From an uncultured Bacteroides sp. (GTDB lineage Bacteria; Bacteroidota; Bacteroidia; Bacteroidales; Bacteroidaceae), in the NCBI RefSeq assembly GCF_963676325.1, contig NZ_OY781099.1:868001-932000 (forward strand): 64,000 nt of DNA. Reading direction: 5' to 3'. The notes under the pieces are model-generated. The model was not told the origin of the DNA, made no database searches, and was given only the letters and a program-made list of their open reading frames with translations. Below, one piece after another: positions 43,237-52,769 of the stretch (within the stretch, counting starts at the first letter, position 1; each line of letters starts with the position of its first letter). The position numbers and the translations under genes are program-made.

Positions 43237-44235
43237 TTATTCGCCAGTCAAAGGCTTCTTTGGTGATGAAGATGCTGGCTTTGCAATAGTTTCGCGCATT
43301 GAAGTATCTGCTTCTATGTTCTTTATTTTGCAATAATCCATGATCCCAAGATTGCCGCTTCTGAAAGCATCTGCCATAGCTTTAGGAACTTCGGCTTCGG
43401 CTTCGATAACCTTGGCACGTGCTTCCTGTGCTTTTGCTTTCATTTCCTGTTCGGAAGCAACAGCCATTGCACGGCGCTCTTCAGCTTTAGCCTGAGCGAT
43501 ATTCTTATCGGCATTAGCCTGATCTATTTGTAGTTCGGCACCGATGTTCTTACCAATATCGATATCGGCAATATCAATGGAAAGAATCTCGAATGCAGTT
43601 CCCTGATCAAGTCCTTTATGTAACACTACCTTAGAGATGCTGTCCGGATGTTCGAGTACATCTTTGTGGCTGTCTGCCGCACCAATAGAAGCTACAATTC
43701 CTTCACCAACACGGGCCAGAATAGTATCTTCACCGGCTCCACCCACTAATCTTTTAATATTAGCGCGAACGGTTACACGTGCTTTGGTAATTAACTGAAT
43801 ACCATTCTTTGCTACAGCGTAAACGGGAGGTGTATCTAATACTTTAGGATTAACAGACATTTGAACAGCCTGGAATACATCACGACCGGCAAGGTCAATG
43901 GCTGTTGCCATCTGAAAAGATAATTCGATATTTGCTTTTGAAGCAGAAACCAAGGCGTGGACTACTTTTTCCACGTGTCCTCCTGCAAGATAATGTGCTT
44001 CGAGTTCATCACGGGTGATGTTGCTGAGACCGGCTTTGTGCGCTTCGATCATTGCAGGTACAATTACATAAGGCGGAACATTACGGATACGCATTAAGAA
44101 AAGTTGTACCAACGACATATTTACCCCTGATACTTTAGCTGAAAGCCAAAGAAAGAAGGGTACGTAATGGAAGAATATTGCCAGGAAGATAATTCCCCCT
44201 CCAATAAGGAGCATAGTTAAAATCATAGGATCCAT
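43237..44235 (-). CDS. floA: Flotillin-like protein FloA
   Basis: 332 residues. An N-terminal membrane segment (ILTMLLIGGGIIFLAIFF) is followed by the SPFH-like domain. The long Ala/Glu-rich helix QIDQANADKNIAQAKAEERR is typical of FloA (formerly UPF0365). It forms membrane microdomains in the inner membrane. It is preceded by an NfeD-like gene 15 bp upstream, the usual partner of flotillins. Confidence 0.93.
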   Translation of the reverse strand: MDPMILTMLLIGGGIIFLAIFFHYVPFFLWLSAKVSGVNMSLVQLFLMRIRNVPPYVIVPAMIEAHKAGLSNITRDELEAHYLAGGHVEKVVHALVSASKANIELSFQMATAIDLAGRDVFQAVQMSVNPKVLDTPPVYAVAKNGIQLITKARVTVRANIKRLVGGAGEDTILARVGEGIVASIGAADSHKDVLEHPDSISKVVLHKGLDQGTAFEILSIDIADIDIGKNIGAELQIDQANADKNIAQAKAEERRAMAVASEQEMKAKAQEARAKVIEAEAEVPKAMADAFRSGNLGIMDYCKIKNIEADTSMRETIAKPASSSPKKPLTGE

Positions 44236-44250
44236 GTTTTTTTTGTATTA

Positions 44251-44730
44251 TTATATTGTTGTTTGCTTTTGTCTCTCTACAAGAATGGCGCCATGTGCAA
44301 TGCGATTCACTATGATGGGCGTTTTTTCTTCAATAAATCCATCGACAGACTTTACTTCCACATGATGTCCGTTAATCTCTGCCATTCCAATCAGGGCCAG
44401 GCGTGTAACGGAAATACCGGTATCACCAACTTTCACGCTTAGTTCGGCTTCATTGTCTACGGTAGAGGTTATATTCTTTTTCAGAGCTATTTTATCAAGC
44501 GTTTTGGACTTCATAAATAGTATTAACGTACTCACACAAGCTATAGCAGAAGCTGCCAATGTGATGAAGCCTGCAGTGTTTCCTAAATTGGAAAAAGCAA
44601 AGTAATTGGCATAGATCAGACAAATGAATGCACCGACCCCTGCAAAGCTAATGCCAGGGATGACAAAAATTTCAATCAGAAATAAGATAATTCCTGCTAC
44701 AATAAGTCCGATTATAATTAATATGTCCAT
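44251..44730 (-). CDS. NfeD-like membrane protein
   Basis: 159 residues. Two or three membrane helices span about 1-80 (LIVAGIILFLIEIFVIPGIS), followed by a C-terminal OB-fold (VGDTGISVTRLALIGMAEIN and HVEVKSVDGFIEEKTPIIV). This is the short NfeD form without a protease domain. Such proteins work with flotillins at membranes. The 15-bp gap to floA indicates a shared transcript. Confidence 0.88.
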   Translation of the reverse strand: MDILIIIGLIVAGIILFLIEIFVIPGISFAGVGAFICLIYANYFAFSNLGNTAGFITLAASAIACVSTLILFMKSKTLDKIALKKNITSTVDNEAELSVKVGDTGISVTRLALIGMAEINGHHVEVKSVDGFIEEKTPIIVNRIAHGAILVERQKQTTI

Positions 44731-44775
44731 TTTTATCTTTTTGCCAAATATAAGGAAATAATATTAAAAACAGCT

Positions 44776-46212
44776 CTATTTTCGAAGGAAATTATTTTCT
44801 TCGTTACGAATACTTATTTCCAATGTTTTTACTTCCTGAGCAATTTGTTCCACTCTTTTTTCCAAATCAAGAATGCCAGGGGTAAGGGCTTTCTTTGTTT
44901 CCTGATTTGCTCCATTAAAGGTATCGCGTTGTTTCTCCAGTTTTTTTGTCTGCGCATTAAAATCGGAGAGTGTTTGTTGCCAGCTTTTTACCAGCTCAAC
45001 CGCCTTTGGAGAGGTGAAATCTTCAAGCTTAGTGTATGTGATCTGATCATTGATTACAAACTCAAATTCAATTTTTTCTGTTGATTTGGGTGTATGACTT
45101 CTTGCGGCTTCAAGTCGTTCTTTTGCTGCTTTCACCTCTGCATTCTTGCCATTCCAGCTTTCTTTTAAGGAACTGATTCTTGCCAGTGAGATAAGTTTGT
45201 TGTTTTCCATAGAGTCGTAATCATAAATTTGCTTAGACTCATTAGGGATGAATATGTAAATACAGACTTTATCTTTAGGCTGATAACGGTCGGATGCGAA
45301 CCATCCAAGATTGTTATATTCATCAATCACGTACATATAGTCGTTGAAAGGAGAGTTAAAAGGCATACCTACATTTTCGGGTTTCAGGTATGTGTCTGTT
45401 TCACTGTTGTAACGGGTAACAAAGATGTCATATCCGCCCATTGAACCTTCGCCTTTAGATGCATAGTAAAGGGTGATTCCGTCTGACATGACAAAAGGAT
45501 AATTGGTATCTTCGCCCGAATTTATGTTTTTGGGAAGCTGAGTGGCTTCACTCCATTGATTAATCAGTTTGGTTTTGGTATAGATGTTTAAATGGCTATT
45601 CTTTCCATTATCTCCATAATAAAGTTTATTGCCCAACTCGGTTTGATAAACCATGCCTTCATTGTTACCTTCGGTTTTAAAGAAGTTGTTGAAGGGATAC
45701 AGGTTGCCGGATTCTTCACTTATCTTATATGCACTTAAAAAGCTGTTTTTATCAATCACCACACTATCAATAACTGCAACCTTTTCTACCCCTTTAACCA
45801 TTTGGGCTCCTAAACTGATCTGCTTTAATATGTTCTCATATTTCTCCGTTGGAATTTTGTTTTTGGTCAGCATCAGAATATAGATGTTGTAATTCTCTTC
45901 AGCTTCTTCATAGCGATATTGTTCGCTGTAAAGTTGACCTAAGTAACGGAATGCTTCCTGTATTTTTTTGTTTGCACCATTGACTAAATACTTTTCGGCT
46001 ACATCTTTTTCTCCGGTTTCATAGCAACACGCACCATACCAGAAATTATAGTTGGGATTTCCCGGAGCGCTTTTTACATATTTCTGGAAGACTGGTTTAG
46101 CTTGTTGATATTGACCACTTTTGAATAGTTCTTTTGCCTCTTCCAGAGTCTGAGCCGAGAGAGTGAATGCAGAAAGGCAAAGAAGAATAAATATTACATG
46201 TCTTTTTCTCAT
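44776..46212 (-). CDS. Exported TPR and PD40 beta-propeller protein
   Basis: 478 residues. Signal peptide ends LSAQ (about 21). TPR units follow (about 22-125): FKSGQYQQAKPVFQKYVKS and GELYSEQ-like segments. The middle part has PD40/WD40-like blades, with SDGITLYYASKGEGSMGGYD and YNNLGWFASDR. A long coiled coil (about 345-478) ends it. The TPR-PD40 order resembles OmpA-associated proteins of Bacteroidetes, but no OmpA domain is present, so its C-terminus is a different coiled coil. Function unknown; probably periplasmic. Confidence 0.75.
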   Translation of the reverse strand: MRKRHVIFILLCLSAFTLSAQTLEEAKELFKSGQYQQAKPVFQKYVKSAPGNPNYNFWYGACCYETGEKDVAEKYLVNGANKKIQEAFRYLGQLYSEQYRYEEAEENYNIYILMLTKNKIPTEKYENILKQISLGAQMVKGVEKVAVIDSVVIDKNSFLSAYKISEESGNLYPFNNFFKTEGNNEGMVYQTELGNKLYYGDNGKNSHLNIYTKTKLINQWSEATQLPKNINSGEDTNYPFVMSDGITLYYASKGEGSMGGYDIFVTRYNSETDTYLKPENVGMPFNSPFNDYMYVIDEYNNLGWFASDRYQPKDKVCIYIFIPNESKQIYDYDSMENNKLISLARISSLKESWNGKNAEVKAAKERLEAARSHTPKSTEKIEFEFVINDQITYTKLEDFTSPKAVELVKSWQQTLSDFNAQTKKLEKQRDTFNGANQETKKALTPGILDLEKRVEQIAQEVKTLEISIRNEENNFLRK

Positions 46213-46340
46213 GTTACGTTTATTTAATTACGAAGTTCAAAAATACGAAGTTTTTAGTTATTATACGAATTCAGGTTATGCTATTATGTTAATTCTTCTT
46301 TAAAACACTTTTTAGTGTGCCTTTTCAGCTTCTTTTCATG

Positions 46341-46348
46341 TAATTTTG
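46341..46348 (+). promoter_or_regulatory. Promoter -7 box before the ttcA-like gene
   Basis: TAATTTTG at 46341-46348 fits TAnnTTTG and ends 17 bp before the ATG at 46366. The earlier ATG at 46315 lies upstream of it, so the shorter reading frame is preferred. No TTTG at the matching distance was seen. Confidence 0.4.
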
Positions 46349-46365
46349 TGCCCAATTTTAAAAGT

Positions 46366-47112
46366 ATGGCACAGTTTACGGAAGAAGAAAAGATATATAG
46401 GCGTGTAGAAACGCGGTTTAGTAAGGGAGTGGTGAAATATAGACTGATTGAGGAGGGAGACAAGATTCTGGTTGGTCTTTCCGGTGGAAAAGATTCACTG
46501 GCCTTGCTGGAGCTGCTAGGGCGTCGTTCAAAGATATTAAAACCAAAATTTACCGTGGTGGCGGCTTACATTGCCATGACTAATATTCCTTATCAGTCTG
46601 ATGTGGAATACCTGAAAAGTTATGCGGAATCTTTCGGGGTTCCTTTTGTTTATAGCGAAACTTCTTTTGATGAATCTACCGATACCCGTAAATCACGCTG
46701 CTTTCTTTGTTCCTGGAACAGAAGAAAAGCTCTTTTTGCTGTGGCTAAAGAGCAAGGGTGCAATAAAATTGCATTAGGTCATCACATGGATGATATTCTG
46801 GAAACACTGCTGATGAATCAGGTTTTTCAGGGTTCGTTCAGTACTATGCCCCCTAAACTTGTGATGCGTAAGTTTGATATGACGGTTATTCGCCCCATGT
46901 GTCTGATTCCTGAAGCGGATCTTATCGCATTGGCTGAAGTACGTAATTTCAAGAAGCAGAAAAAGAATTGTCCGTTCGAAACACAGTCTCACCGGTCTGA
47001 AATGAAAAAGGTTCTTCGTCTGTTTGAAGAGATGAATCCGGAGGCTCGTTACAGTCTTTGGGGAAGCATGAACAATGTTCAGAGTGATCTGTTGCCGGAT
47101 GAAAATATTTAA
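46366..47112 (+). CDS. ttcA: PP-loop tRNA thiolation protein (TtcA-like)
   Basis: 248 residues from MAQFTEEEKIY. The PP-loop LVGLSGGKDSLALLEL (ATP pyrophosphatase) is at about 35-50. KSRCFLCSWNRRKALF holds the CxxC of the TtcA family and LGHHMDDILETLLMN the conserved His-Asp. TtcA makes 2-thiocytidine at tRNA position 32. Bacteroidetes homologues are often annotated so, but the enzyme has not been proven for this genome. A DUF486 gene follows 25 bp later on the same strand. Confidence 0.85.
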   Translation: MAQFTEEEKIYRRVETRFSKGVVKYRLIEEGDKILVGLSGGKDSLALLELLGRRSKILKPKFTVVAAYIAMTNIPYQSDVEYLKSYAESFGVPFVYSETSFDESTDTRKSRCFLCSWNRRKALFAVAKEQGCNKIALGHHMDDILETLLMNQVFQGSFSTMPPKLVMRKFDMTVIRPMCLIPEADLIALAEVRNFKKQKKNCPFETQSHRSEMKKVLRLFEEMNPEARYSLWGSMNNVQSDLLPDENI

Positions 47113-47137
47113 TATAAAGGTTTTATAATAATACGTT

Positions 47138-47506
47138 ATGCAAGGACTTTATTCTATTTTACTTTTAGTTGTATCGAATGTTTTTATGACATTTGCCTGG
47201 TATGGGCATTTGAAACTGCAGGAAGATAAGGTTATTAACAACTGGCCTTTAATTGCTGTTATTGCGTTTTCGTGGAGTATTGCTTTGGCTGAATATATGT
47301 GTCAGGTTCCGGCAAACCGATTAGGATTTACAGGTAATGGTGGTCCGTTTTCTTTAATGCAGCTAAAGGTTATTCAGGAAGTTATAACTCTTGTTGTCTT
47401 TACAATATTTTCCACAATGTTATTCAAAGGTGAATCTTTTCACTGGAATCATTTAGCCGCAGGAGGTTGTTTAGTGATGGCGGTTTATTTTGTTTTTATG
47501 AAGTAA
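47138..47506 (+). CDS. DMT-family membrane protein (DUF486)
   Basis: 122 residues with four membrane helices. The pattern NVFMTFAWYGHLK and LAEYMCQVPANRLGFTGNGG is the DUF486 signature, a small DMT-related family with no defined substrate. It lies 25 bp after the ttcA-like gene and shares its transcript, which ends at the strong hairpin at 47670-47713. Confidence 0.85.
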   Translation: MQGLYSILLLVVSNVFMTFAWYGHLKLQEDKVINNWPLIAVIAFSWSIALAEYMCQVPANRLGFTGNGGPFSLMQLKVIQEVITLVVFTIFSTMLFKGESFHWNHLAAGGCLVMAVYFVFMK

Positions 47507-47669
47507 TGTGATCTTGATTGGTTGTTATGGAATTTGAATTCTAACTCCCGACGAAAAGCATTAAGAGTATAGAAACTTTTCAATCCATTCCTCAATAAAT
47601 AGAATCCATAAACCAATAGTTCGCATATTATTCCTCAATAATTTAAAGAAATACAGGACTGGTTTTTCA

Positions 47670-47713
47670 AAAACGTAACCGGATGTTGAGCAGCATCCGG
47701 TTACGTTTTTTTT
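47670..47713 (+). terminator. Strong terminator after DUF486
   Basis: AAAACGTAACCGGATG (47670-47685) pairs perfectly over 16 bp with CATCCGGTTACGTTTT (47694-47709) across an 8-nt loop, followed by T residues. It lies about 165 bp past the stop, so it may also serve as a general insulator between operons. Confidence 0.85.
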
Positions 47714-47856
47714 ATAGGTCTAAAAAGTTTCGCTCGCATAAGGCATATAGAAACAGAAATAACAATGTGTTAATAAATGTGTATTCAACTCTGGGAAGAA
47801 GTGTATTTTAAGGGCTTAAAATACAGTTAAGTATGATTTTAGAGGATAATAATTGT

Positions 47857-48028
47857 TGATAATCAATCATGTAACACATTTTAACTCAAAACGAAGAGCA
47901 AAAACAAGAAAATCCCGCCTGATTTTCTGTCCTACTATTTTATTTTCAGAAATAAACAATTGATTATCAGCCGCGGGCAATTTTATACCACCCCCTTAGA
48001 AAACAAAAAAATAGCATAGTTGCCCGCG
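47857..48028. repeat. Nested inverted repeats in a 640-bp noncoding gap
   Basis: Gap 47507-48150 has no convincing gene. TGATAATCAAT (47857-47867) is the inverse of ATTGATTATCA (47959-47969). Inside it AGAAAATC (47907-47914) faces GATTTTCT (47921-47928). Next to it CGCGGGCAA (47972-47980) is the inverse of TTGCCCGCG (48020-48028). Whether this is an RNA, an attachment site or decayed DNA is unclear. Confidence 0.5.
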
Positions 48029-48095
48029 CACTTAAATTAGAGCTTATCATCATAAATATTTGTGGGCATCAATACTTTTAAATTCTCAATAAAAA

Positions 48096-48123
48096 AGGCC
48101 AGACTTTTATTAAAGTCCAGCCT
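48096..48123 (-). terminator. Terminator after the NADPH oxidoreductase gene
   Basis: AGGC-CA-GACTTT (48096-48107) pairs with AAAGTC-CA-GCCT (48112-48123), with two mismatches, and a run of T follows on the reverse strand. It lies 27 bp past the stop. Confidence 0.75.
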
Positions 48124-48150
48124 CTTTGAATTTATAGAATGAAATATTTT

Positions 48151-50454
48151 TTATGCAATAGATTTGCTTTTTAGTTCCTGATCCATGGCAGCAGCAGCTT
48201 TACGTCCGTCACCCATAGCAAGAATTACCGTAGCACCACCTCTCACAATATCGCCTCCGGCATAGATGGTCGGAATAGAAGATTGCATATTATCGTTAAC
48301 ATTGATGGTTCCTCTTCTTCCCACTTCCAACCCTTTGATTGAGCTGGGAACAATAGGGTTAGGAGATACACCTACGCTGACAATAGCAAGGTCAATATCA
48401 ATTGTTTCAGTAGCTCCTGGTATGGCAACCGGACTTCTACGTCCTGATTCATCGGGTGCACCAAGCTCCATTTTTTGCAAAATAACCTGTTTTACACGTC
48501 CTCGTTCGTCAGCAATATATTCAATAGGATTGTGCAGAGTAAGGAATTCGATTCCTTCTTCCTTTGCATGCTTCACTTCTTCCAAACGGGCAGGCATTTC
48601 TTCTTCAGAACGGCGGTAGATAATCATGGCACGATCGGCTCCCAAACGTTTAGCTGTACGAACAGAGTCCATGGCTGTGTTTCCTCCTCCGATAACTGCC
48701 ACATTCTTTCCAAAAGAAACAGGAGTGTCCGATTCCGGATTTGCAGCATCCATAAGGTTTACACGAGTAAGGTATTCATTGGATGAAAGAATATTAATTG
48801 AGTTTTCACCCGGGATATTCATAAAGTTTGGAAGTCCGGCACCGGAAGCAACGAAGAAACCTTTGAATCCCTCTTCCTGTAATTGCTCAACGGTTATGGT
48901 TTTTCCTACAATACAGTCTTTGATAAAGGTAACTCCCATCTTTACGAGGTTATCAATCTCTACATCTACAATGCTGTTTGGTAAACGGAATTCTGGAATA
49001 CCATATTTTAGTACTCCTCCGATTTCGTGTAATGCTTCGAAAACTGTTACGTCATACCCAAATTTAGCCATATCACCAGCGAAAGAAAGTCCTGCAGGAC
49101 CAGATCCTATAACGGCTACTTTAATACCATTGCTTTCATCAATATCCGGAACGGAAATTTGTCCGCTTTCTCTTTCGTAATCGGCAGCAAAGCGTTCAAG
49201 GTGACCAATAGCCACTGCTTCTTTACCCATTTTTTGAACATAGAAACATTGGGATTCGCATTGCTTTTCCTGTGGACATACACGTCCGCATACTGCAGGC
49301 AGTGCACTGGTTTCTTTAAGGGCCTTAGCTGCTTCAAGGAATTCACCGCGCTCAATGTTCTTAACGAACTTAGGAATGTTGATTTCTACCGGGCAACCAG
49401 TCATACAGGTTGGGTTGGCACAGTCCAGGCAACGTTTAGCTTCTTGCATTGCTTGTTCAGGAGTTAATCCCTGATTCACCTCTTCGCGGTTATGTGAGCG
49501 GTATTCCGGATCAAGCTCATTCATGTGAACACGTGGAATATCGGTACGTTCTTTTGCTTTCATGCTTTTGCGTAACTCTTCACGCCATGGAGCATTACGG
49601 TTTTCTGTATGCTGACTTTTGGTAATTTCACATTCCTGTGATCCGAGCTTCTTGATTTCTTCTTTTTCAGCTTCTTTAAATGCTCCCATACGTTTGATCA
49701 TCTCATCAAAGTCCACCTGATGAGCATCGAATTCAGGACCATCCACGCAAACGAATTTGGTTTTTCCTCCTACAGTAACACGGCATGCTCCACACATTCC
49801 TGTTCCGTCAACCATAATAGTATTCAGGGAAGCTTCTGTAGGAATCTCATATTTTTTAGTTAATAAAGAAACGAACTTCATCATGATTGCCGGTCCGATA
49901 GTGAAGCATTTGTTCACTTTCTCACGAAGAATAACTTCTTCCACACCGTTTGTTACCAGTCCTTTTTTACCATAAGAACCGTCGTCGGTCATGATAATAA
50001 CTTCATCAGAGCTTTCGCGCATCTCTTGTTCCAGAATGATAAGTTCCTTTGTACGTCCGGCAAGAACTGTGATAACCTTGTTTCCTGCTGCTTTCAGAGA
50101 TTGAACAATAGGAAGAAGCGGAGCAATACCTACACCACCTCCGGCACAAATTACAGTTCCGAAGTTTTCAATGTGGGTAGCTTCTCCCAATGGACCTACC
50201 ACATCGGTAATATATTCGCCAATTTCGAGGTTACATAGTTTTGTCGAAGAAAGTCCCACTTCCTGAACTACAAGGGTAATTGTTCCTTTTTTAAGATCGG
50301 CACCGGCAATGGTTAGCGGCATACGTTCACCTTTTTCTCCAACACGGACAATAACAAAATGTCCTGCTTTGCGGGAGCGGGCAATCATTGGCGCTTCAAT
50401 TTCCAGCTTGAAAACTTTCTCTGAGAAATGTTCTTTATTAATTATTTTATTCAT
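48151..50454 (-). CDS. Fused ferredoxin-NADP reductase-like and GltD-like NADPH oxidoreductase (NfnAB/SudAB type)
   Basis: 767 residues, two proteins fused. The N-terminal third (about 1-280) is an FNR-like module: FAD/NAD binding (VICAGGGVGIAPLLPIVQS) and a Cys cluster (DGTGMCGACRVTVGGKTKF) as in sulfide dehydrogenase subunit B. The rest is GltD-like: CLDCANPTCMTGCP and CGRVCPQEKQCESQC (two iron-sulfur clusters), AVIGSGPAGLSFAGDMAKFG for FAD and AVIGGGNTAMDSVRTAKRLG for NADPH. Such fused enzymes move electrons between NADH, NADPH and ferredoxin. The exact reaction is not fixed by sequence. It is a single-gene unit with its own terminator. Confidence 0.9.
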   Translation of the reverse strand: MNKIINKEHFSEKVFKLEIEAPMIARSRKAGHFVIVRVGEKGERMPLTIAGADLKKGTITLVVQEVGLSSTKLCNLEIGEYITDVVGPLGEATHIENFGTVICAGGGVGIAPLLPIVQSLKAAGNKVITVLAGRTKELIILEQEMRESSDEVIIMTDDGSYGKKGLVTNGVEEVILREKVNKCFTIGPAIMMKFVSLLTKKYEIPTEASLNTIMVDGTGMCGACRVTVGGKTKFVCVDGPEFDAHQVDFDEMIKRMGAFKEAEKEEIKKLGSQECEITKSQHTENRNAPWREELRKSMKAKERTDIPRVHMNELDPEYRSHNREEVNQGLTPEQAMQEAKRCLDCANPTCMTGCPVEINIPKFVKNIERGEFLEAAKALKETSALPAVCGRVCPQEKQCESQCFYVQKMGKEAVAIGHLERFAADYERESGQISVPDIDESNGIKVAVIGSGPAGLSFAGDMAKFGYDVTVFEALHEIGGVLKYGIPEFRLPNSIVDVEIDNLVKMGVTFIKDCIVGKTITVEQLQEEGFKGFFVASGAGLPNFMNIPGENSINILSSNEYLTRVNLMDAANPESDTPVSFGKNVAVIGGGNTAMDSVRTAKRLGADRAMIIYRRSEEEMPARLEEVKHAKEEGIEFLTLHNPIEYIADERGRVKQVILQKMELGAPDESGRRSPVAIPGATETIDIDLAIVSVGVSPNPIVPSSIKGLEVGRRGTINVNDNMQSSIPTIYAGGDIVRGGATVILAMGDGRKAAAAMDQELKSKSIA

Positions 50455-50563
50455 AAAAGTAGAGATGTGAAATTTATATTAGATTATTAGCATCAGGATG
50501 ACGTTATTGGCAAAGGTAATCTTATTGTTTTTTAAATCAAAACGATGGAGATAAAAAACAAAA

Positions 50564-50594
50564 GCGTTTCACTACAGTTAACATAGTGAAACGC
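50564..50594 (-). terminator. Terminator after serS
   Basis: GCGTTTCACTA (50564-50574) pairs exactly with TAGTGAAACGC (50584-50594), an 11-bp stem with a 9-nt loop, and a T-rich run follows on the reverse strand. Confidence 0.85.
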
Positions 50595-50630
50595 CTTGCT
50601 TTTATTGTAAAGATCCCTTTAGGGAGTAAC

Positions 50631-51905
50631 TTAGTCGATAATATCAAATCCGGTGTAAGGAACCAATGCCTTTGGTATGCGAATACCTTCAGGAGTCTGG
50701 TTGTTTTCAAGCAATGCGGCAACGATACGTGGCAATGCAAGAGCACTACCATTTAATGTGTGGCAAAGTTCTGTCTTCTTATCACCTGTACGATAACGGC
50801 ATTTCAAACGGTTAGCCTGGTAAGACTCGAAGTTTGAAACTGAACTAACTTCTAACCAACGTTCTTGGGCAGCAGAGAATACTTCAAAGTCAAATGTAAT
50901 GGCTGAAGTAAAGCTCATGTCACCTCCGCAAAGACGGAGAATACGGTAAGGTAATTCCAGCTTTGTTACAAGGTTTTCAACGTGAGCAATCATTTCTTTC
51001 AGTGAATCATAAGAGTGTTCTGGCTTGTCAATACGAACAATTTCCACTTTGTCGAACTGGTGTAAACGATTCAATCCACGTACATCCTTACCATAAGAAC
51101 CAGCTTCACGACGGAAACATGCTGAGTAAGCACAGTTCTTAACCGGAAGTTCGTTATCTGTAAGAATTACATCTCTGTATATGTTGGTTACAGGAACTTC
51201 TGCTGTAGGAATCAGGTATAAATCATCCTGGTTATCGTGATACATCTGTCCTTCTTTATCAGGTAACTGTCCTGTTCCGTAACCGGAAGCAGCATTTACC
51301 ATATAAGGAGGCTGTATTTCAAGGTAACCAGCGTTACGGGCTTCGTCAAGGAAGAAGTTAATCAACGCTCTTTGCAGACGAGCACCTTTTCCTTTATATA
51401 CAGGGAAACCGGCACCAGTGATTTTTACTCCAAGTTCAAAGTCGATAAGATCATATTTCTTGCAAAGATCCCAGTGAGGAACTGCATCTGCAGGAAGTTC
51501 TGGATTTACTCCGCCCATCTTTTCTACTTTATTATCGTCGGCACCATAGCCTTCAGGTACAGAAGAGTGGGGGAGGTTAGGAATTGTGCAAAGGAGAGTC
51601 TGAAGTTGGGCTGCTGCGTCATTCATAGCTGTTTCCAAAGCTTTGTTTCCTTCTTTGATTTCGCTTACTTTGGCGCGTGCCGATTCCGCCTCTTCTTTAT
51701 TTCCTTCCTTCATCAGTTTTCCGATGGATTTTGAAATAGCGTTAACTTCGGCAAGATTCTTGTCCAGTTCATTTTGTGCGGCACGTCTTTTCTTGTCTAA
51801 CTCCAGCACTTTGTCAATGGCTTCCTGTGCGCCTTTAAAGTGTTTCTTTTCCAGACCGCGAAGTACCTCGTCGGTCTTTTCTGTAATAACTTTAAGTGTA
51901 AGCAT
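50631..51905 (-). CDS. serS: Seryl-tRNA synthetase
   Basis: 424 residues. The N-terminal coiled-coil arm (about 1-105) is typical of SerRS. Class II motif 2 is seen in CFRREAGSYGKDVRGLNRLHQFDKVEIV, and motif 3 in TLNGSALALPRIVAALLENNQ near the end. It charges tRNA-Ser in the cytoplasm. The gene is single and ends in a strong hairpin. Nothing unusual. Confidence 0.97.
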   Translation of the reverse strand: MLTLKVITEKTDEVLRGLEKKHFKGAQEAIDKVLELDKKRRAAQNELDKNLAEVNAISKSIGKLMKEGNKEEAESARAKVSEIKEGNKALETAMNDAAAQLQTLLCTIPNLPHSSVPEGYGADDNKVEKMGGVNPELPADAVPHWDLCKKYDLIDFELGVKITGAGFPVYKGKGARLQRALINFFLDEARNAGYLEIQPPYMVNAASGYGTGQLPDKEGQMYHDNQDDLYLIPTAEVPVTNIYRDVILTDNELPVKNCAYSACFRREAGSYGKDVRGLNRLHQFDKVEIVRIDKPEHSYDSLKEMIAHVENLVTKLELPYRILRLCGGDMSFTSAITFDFEVFSAAQERWLEVSSVSNFESYQANRLKCRYRTGDKKTELCHTLNGSALALPRIVAALLENNQTPEGIRIPKALVPYTGFDIID

Positions 51906-52007
51906 ATCTTATACTGTTTTATAGTTTTTTTATTAGGAGCCACAAAGATAAATAAAAATCAGTTAAGATGATATTTATAATCTTTCTAATCCTTTAAATA
52001 ATAAAAA

Positions 52008-52040
52008 AAGTTCCCGCAACTAAAATAGTTACGGGAACTT
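52008..52040 (-). terminator. Terminator of the rplU-rpmA operon
   Basis: AAGTTCCCGCAAC (52008-52020) pairs with GTTACGGGAACTT (52028-52040), with one C/A mismatch, around a 7-nt loop. On the reverse strand a T-run follows directly. It separates the ribosomal operon from serS. Confidence 0.85.
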
Positions 52041-52067
52041 TTATATCATTAAAACAAATTTCTTTGT

Positions 52068-52337
52068 TTATGCTTGAGTTGTTTCAGCAGGAATGATAGA
52101 AACGTATGAACGATCTTCTCTTCCTTTCTTGAAAGTTACAACACCATCTACTAATGCGTAAAGAGTGTGGTCTTTACCCATACCCATGTTCAAACCTGGG
52201 TGATGTTCTGTACCTCTTTGACGAATGATAATGTTACCGGCTTTGCAGATTTGTCCACCGAATATCTTTACGCCTAATCTTTTGCTATGTGATTCGCGGC
52301 CGTTCTTAGAACTACCGACACCTTTTTTGTGTGCCAT
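52068..52337 (-). CDS. rpmA: 50S ribosomal protein L27
   Basis: 89 residues beginning MAHKKGVGSSKNGRESHSKR, the mature-like L27 N-terminus without the Firmicutes-type cleaved leader. GNIIIRQRGTEHHPGLNMG is also conserved. It binds near the peptidyl transferase centre. It follows rplU by 22 bp, the standard pair. Confidence 0.97.
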   Translation of the reverse strand: MAHKKGVGSSKNGRESHSKRLGVKIFGGQICKAGNIIIRQRGTEHHPGLNMGMGKDHTLYALVDGVVTFKKGREDRSYVSIIPAETTQA

Positions 52338-52359
52338 TTCTTCTTAAAATTTAATTTGA

Positions 52360-52677
52360 TTAAGCTACTACTTCCTTAATGTTTAACTCTGTAAATTGTT
52401 GACGGTGACCGTTACGCTTTCTGTAACCTTTTCTTCTCTTCTTGTGGAATACGATTACTTTATCTCCTTTTACAAGGTGAGAAATTACTTCGCATACTAC
52501 TTTTGCACCTTCTACTGTTGGGGCTCCTACAGTTACTGCACCATCTTTGTCTACTAACAATACTTTGTCAAATTCGACAGTCGCTCCGTTTTCAGCGTCT
52601 TGTATGTGGTGAACATACATTCTTTTTCCAGCTTCAGCTTTGAACTGTTGGCCGTTGATCTCTACAATTACGTACAT
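52360..52677 (-). CDS. rplU: 50S ribosomal protein L21
   Basis: 105 residues. MYVIVEINGQQFKAEAGKRM and the basic C-terminus HKKRRKGYRKRNGHRQQFTE are L21. It is assembled into the large subunit and binds 23S rRNA. First gene of the rplU-rpmA operon, with a promoter box at 52770-52777 and a leader of about 85 nt. Confidence 0.97.
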   Translation of the reverse strand: MYVIVEINGQQFKAEAGKRMYVHHIQDAENGATVEFDKVLLVDKDGAVTVGAPTVEGAKVVCEVISHLVKGDKVIVFHKKRRKGYRKRNGHRQQFTELNIKEVVA

Positions 52678-52769
52678 CTGTTATATTTTGTTATACAGGT
52701 TCTCTCCGGAAGGTGGATCTTAATTCACTTAACACCACTTATTTACCTTAACGCGGAATAATCAGGGCA

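Noticed and set aside
47972..48028. Invertible promoter
   Set aside because: The inverted repeats are only 39 bp apart, with no promoter between them and no invertase gene in the window.
48626..49180. 184-residue forward ORF inside the NADPH oxidoreductase gene
   Set aside because: Antisense shadow of the GltD-like half; serine- and proline-rich without motifs.
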